DNA from: Rhodospirillales bacterium
GTDB taxonomy: Bacteria; Pseudomonadota; Alphaproteobacteria; Rhodospirillales; Casp-alpha2
Assembly (NCBI GenBank): GCA_030727885.1
Contig: JANRAT010000012.1
Location: 1-11,692 of the forward strand
DNA: 11,692 bases
Direction of reading: 5' to 3'
Shown: in pieces, positions 1 to 5,465 of the stretch
Position numbering within the stretch: position 1 is the stretch's first letter
How the letters are laid out: each line of letters opens with the position of its first letter
Position numbers and translations under genes: made by a program
The notes under the pieces: generated by a model
Databases searched by the model: none
The model's input: the letters and a program-made list of their open reading frames with translations, nothing else
Told to the model about the DNA's origin: nothing

Positions 1-1070
1 CGGTTGATCTGGCCCGCATGCCGCACTTGCTGATCGCCGGGACCACCGGATCGGGCAAGTCTGTCGCCATCAATACCATGATCCTGTCGCTGCTCTATAA
101 TCTGTCGCCCGAGCAGTGCAAATTCATCATGATCGATCCAAAGATGCTGGAGCTTTCTGTCTATCAGGAAATCCCGCACCTGTTGACGCCGGTCGTCACC
201 GACCCGACCAAAGCCGTGGTCGCGCTCAAGTGGGTGGTCCGCGAGATGGAAGACCGCTATCGCAACATGAGCCAGATGGGCGTTCGCAACATCGGCGGCT
301 ACAATGCGCGCCTTGCCGAAGCCAGAAAGAAGAACGAAGAACTGACCCGCACCGTGCAGACCGGTTATGATGATGACGGCAAGCCGGTGTTTGAACAGAT
401 GCCGCTGCCGATGGATCCGCTGCCCTATATCGTCGTCGTCGTCGACGAAATGGCCGATCTGATGCTGGTTGCCGGCAAGGACGTCGAAGCGGCGATCCAG
501 CGTCTCGCCCAGATGGCCCGTGCCGCCGGCATTCACCTGATGATGGCGACGCAGCGTCCGTCGGTCGATGTCATCACCGGTACCATCAAGGCCAACTTCC
601 CGTCGCGTATCTCGTTCCAGGTAACCTCCAAGATCGACAGCCGCACCATCCTTGGCGAACAGGGTGCCGAACAGCTGCTGGGTCAGGGCGACATGCTGTA
701 TATGGCCGGCGGTGGCCGCATTTCCCGCGTGCACGGTCCGTTCGTTTCCGACGAAGAGGTCGAACGCGTGGTCGCACACCTCAAATCACAGGCTGCCCCC
801 GAATACATCGAAGCCGTCACCGAAGAAACAGGTGATGCAGCGTTTGGTGAACCCGGCGGCGGCAATGAAGAGTATGACGAGCATTACGACCAGGCCGTGG
901 CGCTGGTCGCCCGCGAAGGCAAGGCCTCGACCAGCTTTATCCAGCGTCATTTCCAGATCGGCTACAACCGCGCCGCGCGGATCGTCGAGACCATGGAACG
1001 CGAAGGGGTGGTCAGCGCCGCCAACCGCGTCGGCCGCCGAGAAGTGTTGATCGGCGATCATTCGTCGTAA
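1..1070 (+). CDS. ftsK: DNA translocase FtsK, C-terminal part (5' end outside window)
   Basis: FtsK pumps double-stranded DNA at the division septum so that chromosome dimers can be resolved by XerCD at dif. The frame is open from base 3, so the N-terminal membrane domain and linker lie upstream of the window. Numbering residues from the Met codon at base 18, a Walker A motif GTTGSGKS is at 8-15 and a Walker B strand ending in DE is at 143-144. After an acidic linker comes the winged-helix gamma domain, about residues 284-347. Its [10 protein letters not shown] segment carries N317, R321 and E324, which match the residues that E. coli FtsK-gamma uses to read KOPS DNA. The gene ends with TAA. 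Motor and gamma domain look intact, so directional translocation is expected. A 133-bp gap without a strong terminator separates it from the next gene. The family call is very secure; only the missing 5' part is unknown. Confidence 0.97.
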   Translation, partial: VDLARMPHLLIAGTTGSGKSVAINTMILSLLYNLSPEQCKFIMIDPKMLELSVYQEIPHLLTPVVTDPTKAVVALKWVVREMEDRYRNMSQMGVRNIGGYNARLAEARKKNEELTRTVQTGYDDDGKPVFEQMPLPMDPLPYIVVVVDEMADLMLVAGKDVEAAIQRLAQMARAAGIHLMMATQRPSVDVITGTIKANFPSRISFQVTSKIDSRTILGEQGAEQLLGQGDMLYMAGGGRISRVHGPFVSDEEVERVVAHLKSQAAPEYIEAVTEETGDAAFGEPGGGNEEYDEHYDQAVALVAREGKASTSFIQRHFQIGYNRAARIVETMEREGVVSAANRVGRREVLIGDHSS

Positions 1071-1203
1071 TCATAGTTTCGATCCTTCCTTGGTTTATCA
1101 ACCAGGTTCCGTCATCCCCAGCTGCTGATATCCGGCCTTTGTTCCGAAGGCGTAAAAGCCTATTGCCTTTTAATCACGCACTATTGTCTTCCCTGATCAC
1201 TGT

Positions 1204-1608
1204 ATGAATTGGCAGAATATCGGCAGATATTATGTGGTGGTTATGATGGAAGCCATTGAGAACGCCGCTTTCATATCCCTTGGTCGGGCTTCCGGTTTTG
1301 CCGGATTGTTCATTTTCACACTGATGGTCGGGCTGAGCTTTGATCCGCCGGTCGCTACCCGCGTCGGCGGCCTGCTCGGCATCGGGGTTTGGCTGATCCT
1401 GATGCTTTACGGCTGGCGCGCCACATCCAGACCCTATAAGCGCACCGAAGCCTGGATGATCCTGCCGAAAGATCTGCGCCCGCCCGCCGTCGTTGCACAG
1501 CGCATGATCGGCCGCGCCCTGCACGATACCGCCTTCTGGTTCGCCAGACGGGTGGCCATCGTTTCCGGTTTTCTGCTGGTTTCGTCGGTTGTGCTTAATT
1601 TCCACTGA
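1204..1608 (+). CDS. Small three-helix membrane protein, function unknown
   Basis: This 134-residue protein is not one I can name. It has three hydrophobic stretches fit for membrane helices, at about residues 29-46, 54-71 and 115-132. Between helices 2 and 3 lies a basic, polar loop with a TEAWMILPKDLRPP segment, and an arginine pair just before helix 3 suggests that side faces the cytoplasm. The ATG at 1204 is the first one after an in-frame stop at 1171, but it has no clear Shine-Dalgarno sequence; ATG codons at 1243 and 1246 are alternatives that would leave all three helices intact. It sits between ftsK and lolA on the same strand, 65 bp before lolA, so an envelope role is possible but only by position. 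The opposite strand is open over much of this span, but its translation is polar and low in complexity and looks like a shadow. Confidence 0.75.
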   Translation: MNWQNIGRYYVVVMMEAIENAAFISLGRASGFAGLFIFTLMVGLSFDPPVATRVGGLLGIGVWLILMLYGWRATSRPYKRTEAWMILPKDLRPPAVVAQRMIGRALHDTAFWFARRVAIVSGFLLVSSVVLNFH

Positions 1609-1622
1609 AGCCGCCCAGGGCA

Positions 1623-1650
1623 TGGCACGGTAATCGCCTTTACCTTGCCA
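1623..1650 (+). other. Hairpin between the small membrane protein gene and lolA
   Basis: An inverted repeat with 11-base arms (1623-1633 and 1640-1650) pairs at ten of eleven positions, with one C/T mismatch, around a 6-base loop. It starts 15 bases after the upstream stop codon and ends 23 bases before the lolA ATG. No T-run follows, so it is not a standard intrinsic terminator. It could be a processing or mRNA-stability element. The pairing is seen directly; any role is inferred. Confidence 0.4.
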
Positions 1651-1673
1651 CATTAAGACCCTAGAAACGCGTC

Positions 1674-2306
1674 ATGAGAAACACGCTTGCGGCCTTCATC
1701 CTGAGCTTTGCCCTGCTGGGCGGCAGTCATGCCCCCGCTGCGGCCAATGCCATCAAGATCACCCCGGACATTACCGACGTTCTCGGCCAGGCCGAACGCT
1801 ATCTCGACAACATCAAAACCCTGCAGGCGGATTTTCTGCAAATCTCGTCAACCGGCGAGACTGCGACCGGTAAATTTCTGCTGTCGCGCCCGAATAACCT
1901 GCGCATCGACTATGCTCCGCCGACTCCCATCGTCATCATCGCCAATGGCGAGTTCCTGAGTTACATCGATACCGAACTGAAACAGGTCAATCATATCGCG
2001 CTTGAAGACACGCCGGCGGCGTTTCTGTTGCGGGATAAGTTTTCCTTCACCGACGGCAAATTGACCGTGACCGGGTTTGAGCGTGCCGCCAATGCGATCC
2101 GTATCAGTCTTGTCAAAACCAGGGACCCGCTGGCCGGGCAACTGACGCTGGTGTTTACCGACAAACCGATGGTGTTGCGGAAATGGGTGATCACCGATGC
2201 GCAGGGCACCGTCATCGATTTTAGCCTGATCAATCCGAAATTCGACTTTCCGGTCCCGGATACCGATTTTTTGAAGAATTTGCCGAATTTCGACCTCGGC
2301 AAATAA
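1674..2306 (+). CDS. lolA: Outer-membrane lipoprotein carrier protein LolA
   Basis: LolA takes mature lipoproteins from the LolCDE transporter in the inner membrane and carries them across the periplasm to the outer membrane. The 210-residue product has a typical Sec signal peptide (about residues 1-24 or 1-26, ending in an Ala-rich AAANA stretch) with no lipobox cysteine, so it is a soluble periplasmic protein. The mature part shows LolA hallmarks in order: a helix with LKTLQADFLQ-like spacing (here IKTLQADFLQIS), the GKFLLSRPNNLRIDY strand pair, an IANGEFLSYID strand, LLRDKFSF, and the late RKWVITDAQG strand. Length is normal for the family. The ATG at 1674 places the signal peptide correctly; the ribosome-binding site is weak. 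It is convergent with the response-regulator gene and followed by a structured intergenic region with a terminator-like stem. Two lipoproteins further along the window (LptE and the DUF3576 protein) are plausible cargo. Confidence 0.93.
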   Translation: MRNTLAAFILSFALLGGSHAPAAANAIKITPDITDVLGQAERYLDNIKTLQADFLQISSTGETATGKFLLSRPNNLRIDYAPPTPIVIIANGEFLSYIDTELKQVNHIALEDTPAAFLLRDKFSFTDGKLTVTGFERAANAIRISLVKTRDPLAGQLTLVFTDKPMVLRKWVITDAQGTVIDFSLINPKFDFPVPDTDFLKNLPNFDLGK

Positions 2307-2322
2307 TTCTGCCCGCGGGCAC

Positions 2323-2350
2323 TTTAAAAACATTCTAATTTTCTTATATC
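2323..2350 (+). promoter_or_regulatory. Weak promoter candidate upstream of the structured RNA
   Basis: Just after lolA, TTTAAA (2323-2328) and TATATC (2345-2350) are spaced by 16 bases, each matching four of six sigma-70 consensus positions. The AT-rich stretch stands out from the GC-rich hairpin block that begins at 2358. If used, it would make a short independent transcript starting near 2356. Read-through from lolA is equally possible. Confidence 0.25.
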
Positions 2351-2355
2351 AATCT

Positions 2356-2533
2356 TACGGGCGCGTCCACCCCCCTGTCGCGCGCCCTTGAACAGCCAAG
2401 CTGTTCACGACCTCCGGCCATCCTGCCCCGTCATGCCGGAAACGGCATAGAGTGCACAAATGCCTGCGAGGTCGCCCAGCGCCCGGCCAGTCTTCCCCCC
2501 CCTGGGACATCTGCGCCGGGCGTTGTGCTTTTT
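2356..2533 (+). ncRNA. Candidate structured small RNA or structured lolA 3' UTR
   Basis: The 260-bp gap between convergent lolA and the response-regulator gene holds no credible ORF but is packed with perfect inverted repeats. H1 pairs 2359-2365 with 2381-2387 (7 bp). H2 pairs 2389-2396 with 2400-2407 (8 bp, CAA loop). H3 pairs 2408-2414 with 2468-2474 (7 bp) and encloses H4, 2433-2438 with 2443-2448 (6 bp, GAAA tetraloop). H5 at 2478-2524 is the terminator listed separately. H2 and H3 abut exactly, as in a stacked multi-helix RNA. The GNRA loop and T-tract are on the plus strand, which fixes the likely orientation. An alternative pairing of 2358-2364 with 2479-2485 could link the 5' end to the terminator stem. 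I do not recognise it as 6S RNA, SRP RNA, RNase P RNA, tmRNA or a riboswitch. The repeats are certain; that they form a functional RNA is inference. Confidence 0.4.
2478..2533 (+). terminator. Intrinsic terminator-like stem with T-tract
   Basis: Arms 2478-2487 and 2515-2524 pair over 10 bp (one G/T wobble) and continue inward by three more pairs (2488-2490 with 2511-2513) across a single bulged C. Four bases later comes a run of five T (2529-2533), and a second T-run lies at 2542-2547. The large loop of about 20 bases is unusual. The orientation fits ending lolA or a separate small RNA; no T-run follows the stem in the minus direction, so it would not serve the response-regulator gene. Confidence 0.55.
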
Positions 2534-2566
2534 CGATTTAATTTTTTGGGATAAGCCATTGAATAA

Positions 2567-3256
2567 TCAGGGGATAAGCTTGTAGCCGCCGGCTTCGGTC
2601 ACGAGCAGCTTGGCAACCGACGGATCTTCCTCGATTTTCTGGCGCAGCCGGTAAACGTGCGTTTCCAGGGTATGCGTGGTGACGGCGGCATTATAGCCCC
2701 ACACTTCATCCAGCAGTTTTTCCCGGGCCACCGGCTTGTCGCCGGCACGATAGAGATATTTGAGGATCGCCGTTTCCTTGTCGGTCAGCCGCACCTTGCG
2801 CTGGTCAGAATCGCGGATCAGCAGCTTGTTGGCCGGCTGGAATGTATACGGACCCACCGAGAAAACCGCATCATCACTGCGTTCATGCTGGCGGATATGC
2901 GCCCGTAGACGCGCCAGCAAAACCCCCAGCTTGAACGGCTTGGTCACATAATCATTGGCCCCGGCATCAAGGCCAAGAATGGTATCAGCATCGGTATCGG
3001 CACCGGTCAGCATGATGATCGGCGCCCTGACACCGCCCCGGCGCATCAGGCGGCAGACTTCGCGCCCGTCCATATCGGGCAAGCCGACATCCAGCAGAAT
3101 GATATCATATATGTTATCTTGAGTGATGCTCAGACCCTGCGCAGCACTCAGCGCCGTCTCGACATGGAATTCCTCGTGCAGTTTCAGCTGCTCGCTGAGC
3201 ATCTCCACCAAATCCTCATCATCATCGACGATCAAGATTCGTTTGCCGTTACTCAT
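2567..3256 (-). CDS. cenR: OmpR/PhoB-family response regulator, probable CenR/OtpR-type
   Basis: This is a 229-residue two-domain transcription factor. The receiver domain (about residues 5-118) has the acidic pair D11-D12, phospho-acceptor D56 in LLDVGLPD, switch T84 and K106 in the VTKPF motif, so all key phosphorylation residues are present. The C-terminal winged helix (about 128-229) has the LTDKETAILKYL and THTLETHVYRLRQKIEEDP segments and ends in the GGYKL wing. The chosen ATG (3256) has a good AAAGGA site 7 bases upstream and starts right before the receiver domain; an upstream ATG at 3298 would only add a 14-residue Gly-rich tail. No histidine kinase gene is adjacent. The position near ftsK-lolA and the domain type match my recollection of CenR of Caulobacter and OtpR of Brucella, orphan regulators of envelope genes; that orthology is inference, the family is secure. 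Confidence 0.88.
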   Translation of the reverse strand: MSNGKRILIVDDDEDLVEMLSEQLKLHEEFHVETALSAAQGLSITQDNIYDIILLDVGLPDMDGREVCRLMRRGGVRAPIIMLTGADTDADTILGLDAGANDYVTKPFKLGVLLARLRAHIRQHERSDDAVFSVGPYTFQPANKLLIRDSDQRKVRLTDKETAILKYLYRAGDKPVAREKLLDEVWGYNAAVTTHTLETHVYRLRQKIEEDPSVAKLLVTEAGGYKLIP

Positions 3257-3263
3257 ACAGGTT

Positions 3264-3269
3264 TCCTTT
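3264..3269 (-). promoter_or_regulatory. Ribosome-binding site that decides the response-regulator start
   Basis: On the minus strand AAAGGA lies 7 bases before the ATG at 3256. The longer in-frame alternative starting at 3298 has no comparable site, so 3256 is preferred. Confidence 0.65.
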
Positions 3270-3308
3270 CCGCCGCCACCGCTTTGTGAACATGACATGC
3301 CGTATCTG

Positions 3309-3358
3309 TTCGATTTTTTCTTAACATGCCTTATATATGAAGCGGCAAGATGCGGAAA
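3309..3358. promoter_or_regulatory. Divergent promoter region, response regulator / ribA
   Basis: An AT-rich core at 3331-3339 lies midway between the two divergent starts. Read on the minus strand it gives TATAAG (3330-3335) with TTTCCG 17 bases upstream (3353-3358), a plausible promoter for the response regulator. Read on the plus strand the same core gives TATATA (3332-3337) about 40 bases before the ribA ATG, with only a poor -35 match at 3309-3314. The two would overlap, so binding by the regulator could affect both genes. No consensus is strong. Confidence 0.3.
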
Positions 3359-3375
3359 GATGCTAGGTTATTCGA

Positions 3376-4542
3376 ATGAACGACGGAAAATCCAAGGGCC
3401 CGGAGATTTATGAGGTTTCAGCCGCCCGTGCGCCCCTGACCGTGCTGTCGGTGGAGCGTGCAATGGGCGAATTGCGCCGTGGCCGCCCGGTTGTGGTGCG
3501 TGGCGGTGGCGGCCATGCGGTGCTGACACTGGCCGCCGAAGCCATGAGTACTGAAAATCTCAAGCTCATCCAGGACATCTCGGGCACGATTCCGTCGCTG
3601 GCCATTACAGCCCGCCGGGCTGCGGTACTCGGTCTCGCCGACAGTGCCGGCAAAATCGCCATCGTTTCCGGACTGGGCGGACTTGGTGCCGACGAAATCA
3701 GCGCCCTTGCCAATCCGCTGGTGCAGGCCGGTGTGACGCCGGCATTGCGCGAAAAACTTACCGTCACAGTGCGTGAAAATCCGGGCCATGACTGCGCCGC
3801 CGCAGCTGTTGCGCTGTCTAAAATCGCCCGGTTGCTGCCGGCCGCCGTTACTGCGACCCTTGATGACATTGACGACGTTGTCGCCTGGGCCAACCGTCAT
3901 GATTTTCTGACCGTCGATACCGGCGATATCTTTCAGTTTGAAACCGCCGCCGTACGCAACCTCAAGCGGATCGCCGAAGCGCGCGTGCCGATCAGCGACG
4001 CCCATGAAACCCGGATCGTTGCGTTTCGTCCGGCAGACGGCGGGCGCGAGCATCTGGCCATCGTCGTCGGCAAGCCAGATCCCGATGCCCCGGTTCTGGT
4101 GCGGCTGCATTCAGAATGTTTTACCGGTGATCTGCTGGGCAGTCTGCGCTGCGATTGCGGCGACCAGTTGCAGGGCGCTCTGGCCGAAATCAAGAAAGCC
4201 GGTGCCGGCGTTTTGCTGTATCTGGCCCAGGAAGGCCGTGGCATCGGTCTGATCAACAAGCTTCGCGCCTATGAACTGCAGGATCTCGGCTTCGATACCA
4301 TGGATGCCAACGAGCAGCTTGGTTTCGATGCGGATGAGCGGGTCTATATGCCGGCAGCCAGAATGCTCAAGTTGCTGGGCTACCAGAAAGTCCGCCTGCT
4401 GACCAACAACCCCGACAAGCTGACAGCGCTCGGTCGATACGGCGTCGAAGTCGTCGAGCGGGTGGCGCACACATTTCCGGCCAATCAGCACAACGAGTTT
4501 TATCTGCAAACCAAAGCCGTGCGTTCGGGTCATCAGTTCTGA
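3376..4542 (+). CDS. ribA: GTP cyclohydrolase II with degenerate RibB-like N-terminal domain
   Basis: The C-terminal half (about residues 195-388) is GTP cyclohydrolase II, which opens the imidazole ring of GTP to give the pyrimidine precursor of riboflavin, releasing formate and pyrophosphate. It has zinc ligands C248, C259 and C261 (ECFTGD and RCDCG motifs), the EGRGIGL motif at 286-292, Y299 in RAYELQD and the LLTNNPDK motif. The N-terminal half (about 15-190) resembles the fold of dihydroxybutanone-phosphate synthase (RibB) in length and in landmarks such as NPGH at 135-138. However, the acidic RibB loop (normally of the DEDRENEGD type) is replaced by RGGGGHA at 42-48, and the GHT motif reads GHD. 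RibB activity is therefore unlikely, and another RibB would be needed elsewhere. The ATG at 3376 has only a weak ribosome-binding site. Divergent from the response regulator; no FMN riboswitch fits upstream. Confidence 0.93.
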   Translation: MNDGKSKGPEIYEVSAARAPLTVLSVERAMGELRRGRPVVVRGGGGHAVLTLAAEAMSTENLKLIQDISGTIPSLAITARRAAVLGLADSAGKIAIVSGLGGLGADEISALANPLVQAGVTPALREKLTVTVRENPGHDCAAAAVALSKIARLLPAAVTATLDDIDDVVAWANRHDFLTVDTGDIFQFETAAVRNLKRIAEARVPISDAHETRIVAFRPADGGREHLAIVVGKPDPDAPVLVRLHSECFTGDLLGSLRCDCGDQLQGALAEIKKAGAGVLLYLAQEGRGIGLINKLRAYELQDLGFDTMDANEQLGFDADERVYMPAARMLKLLGYQKVRLLTNNPDKLTALGRYGVEVVERVAHTFPANQHNEFYLQTKAVRSGHQF

Positions 4543-4554
4543 CAACGATATTGC

Positions 4555-4574
4555 CCCGGCAGTTCTTGCCCGGG
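4555..4574 (+). other. Short GC hairpin after ribA, no T-tract
   Basis: CCCGGCA (4555-4561) can pair with TGCCCGGG (4567-4574) through one bulged C around a 5-base loop, 12 bases after the ribA stop. No T-run follows, so termination here would be weak or need Rho. Confidence 0.25.
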
Positions 4575-4590
4575 TCCCGACACGACCCCC

Positions 4591-4619
4591 TGATAATTAA
4601 TCAAGCTCTTGATTATCAA
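4591..4619. promoter_or_regulatory. AT-rich nested dyad, possible operator
   Basis: Within GC-rich surroundings, 29 bases hold several overlapping palindromes: 8-base arms 4598-4605 and 4608-4615 around a CT spacer; 7-base arms 4591-4597 and 4612-4618; and an 11-base palindrome TTGATTATCAA at 4609-4619. The block lies about 65-90 bases before the ATG at 4684, where an operator or activator site would be expected. A poor promoter match (TTGATT at 4609-4614, CATAGA at 4634-4639) overlaps it. I do not recognise the binding protein. Confidence 0.35.
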
Positions 4620-4683
4620 AGGTTATTTTCTGGCATAGACCTTGCTCTTATTGAAGCGGGACAATCGGGCTGGAGAGCAGGGA

Positions 4684-5145
4684 ATGCTGTCTGTGGAAAA
4701 TCAAACATCATGGATGCCGTCAAGGATCGGCGGTGCACAGTTTGCGGCGCAGGAACTCGCCCTCGACGCGCCCAAAGAGGCGCCGCCGAAAAAGGAATTC
4801 AGCCTGTTCGGTGAAGACGGTTTCACCTTTGCCGATCTGATTGATGTCGTTAATCCGCTGCAGCACATTCCCCTCATTTCAACATTCTACCGAGAAGCCT
4901 CCGGCGATCAGATTGCGCCGGGCCCCAGGGTTCTGGGTTCAACACTGTTTTTCGGACCGATCGGATTTGCCGGCGCCATGGCCAACGTCATGGTCGAAGA
5001 GAGCACCGGCAAGGATATCGGCGAACACATGGCTTCATGGATTACGTCGGAACCGGCAACGGCAACGGCAGATGCCTCGGCCGCGGATATTGCTTATACG
5101 CCAGCATTTACACAGGATTCGGGTCAGCAAGACCCGATAATCTGA
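4684..5145 (+). CDS. Conserved-looking hypothetical protein, ending at an in-frame TGA
   Basis: This gives 153 residues up to the first stop. I do not know its function. The N-terminal third is polar (Ala/Pro/Lys-rich). The core, about residues 38-120, has an LFGEDGFTFADLIDVVNPLQHIPLIS segment followed by a Gly-rich hydrophobic stretch (STLFFGPIGFAGAMANVMV) and a TGKDIGEHMASWI helix. The stretch could insert in or lie on a membrane but is short and Gly-rich. The core reads like a motif-rich alphaproteobacterial family. The ATG at 4684 has a GGAG site 8 bases upstream; a TTG at 4642 is a poorer choice. The same frame stays open and coding-like for 89 more codons after the TGA at 5143-5145 (next entry), so the native protein may be about 243 residues. 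The gene stands alone between ribA and the L,D-transpeptidase gene. Confidence 0.65.
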   Translation: MLSVENQTSWMPSRIGGAQFAAQELALDAPKEAPPKKEFSLFGEDGFTFADLIDVVNPLQHIPLISTFYREASGDQIAPGPRVLGSTLFFGPIGFAGAMANVMVEESTGKDIGEHMASWITSEPATATADASAADIAYTPAFTQDSGQQDPII

Positions 5146-5415
5146 CCCGGCGATCCCATTATCGCCTGGGCGCGCAACGAAATTGACTGGGCCCGGCAGA
5201 ATGCGCAGGTCAAAAAACCGGATAGCAGGGCTGATACCAAAGCCTCCACACCTGCCGTTGCAGGGGACCTGTCGGTTCCGGATGCCTCCCGCTGGGTGCG
5301 TCAGCAGCTACCGATACAGCCCGGCCCGATCGATCTTGCCCAGTCGGTGGAGCTCAATTCCGATTTACGTTCAGCCGCCTGGGCCTATGAATCTGCCGCC
5401 AATCTGAGAAGCTGA
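5146..5415 (+). pseudogene. In-frame continuation of the hypothetical protein beyond TGA
   Basis: Directly after the TGA at 5143-5145, the same frame is open for 89 sense codons to a second TGA at 5413-5415. The translation looks like real protein: it begins PGDPIIAWARNEIDWARQN, passes through a polar Ala/Thr/Pro linker, and ends with SRWVRQQLPIQPGPIDLAQS and an Ala-rich helix. It has no in-frame ATG and no ribosome-binding site, so it is not an independent gene. Simple readings are a nonsense mutation (for example TGG to TGA), a sequencing error, or read-through of a leaky TGA-C stop. Other genes here (ribA, the DUF3576 gene, lptE) end in TGA, so TGA is a stop in this genome. This segment makes up most of the 320-bp gap before the next gene; the remaining 50 bases (5416-5465) show nothing clear. 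Confidence 0.6.
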
Positions 5416-5465
5416 GTCTTCTTTCCGGACTTTACGCTTTTGCCCGCACATGCTGATCTATCCGC

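Noticed and set aside
1085..1171. Terminator after ftsK
   Set aside because: Several short stems are possible (for example 5-bp AAGGC/GCCTT at 1147-1151 and 1165-1169 followed by TT), but they are weak and mutually exclusive.
1174..1653. Long minus-strand ORF of 159 codons
   Set aside because: Its translation is rich in polar low-complexity residues with no fold pattern, while the plus-strand frame encodes three clean membrane helices. It is read as an antisense shadow.
2356..2533. 6S RNA, SRP RNA, two-piece tmRNA or RNase P RNA
   Set aside because: The ends do not form the long closing stem of 6S RNA, and the conserved cores of SRP RNA, RNase P RNA and the tRNA-like part of tmRNA are absent.
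3321..3335. CtrA-type site TTAA-N7-TTAA in the divergent promoter region
   Set aside because: The second half reads TATA rather than TTAA, so only six of eight bases match; too weak in an AT-rich stretch.
3299..3375. FMN riboswitch upstream of ribA
   Set aside because: Only about 77 bases lie between the ribA start and the divergent regulator region, and no conserved RFN element segments are visible; it would also be too short.
4642..4683. TTG start at 4642 for the hypothetical protein
   Set aside because: ATG 4684 has a GGAG site at good distance; the extra 14 residues show no pattern.
5143..5166. Selenocysteine at the in-frame TGA
   Set aside because: A stem starts four bases after the TGA, but its loop (CCCATT) lacks the G/GU features of bacterial SECIS elements, and the surrounding protein is not a redox family. 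Read-through or mutation is simpler.
5183..5407. Plus-strand ORF of 74 codons after the hypothetical gene
   Set aside because: It overlaps the 5146-5415 continuation in another frame and is Arg/Pro/Ser-rich, as expected for an off-frame reading of GC-rich coding DNA. No ribosome-binding site.
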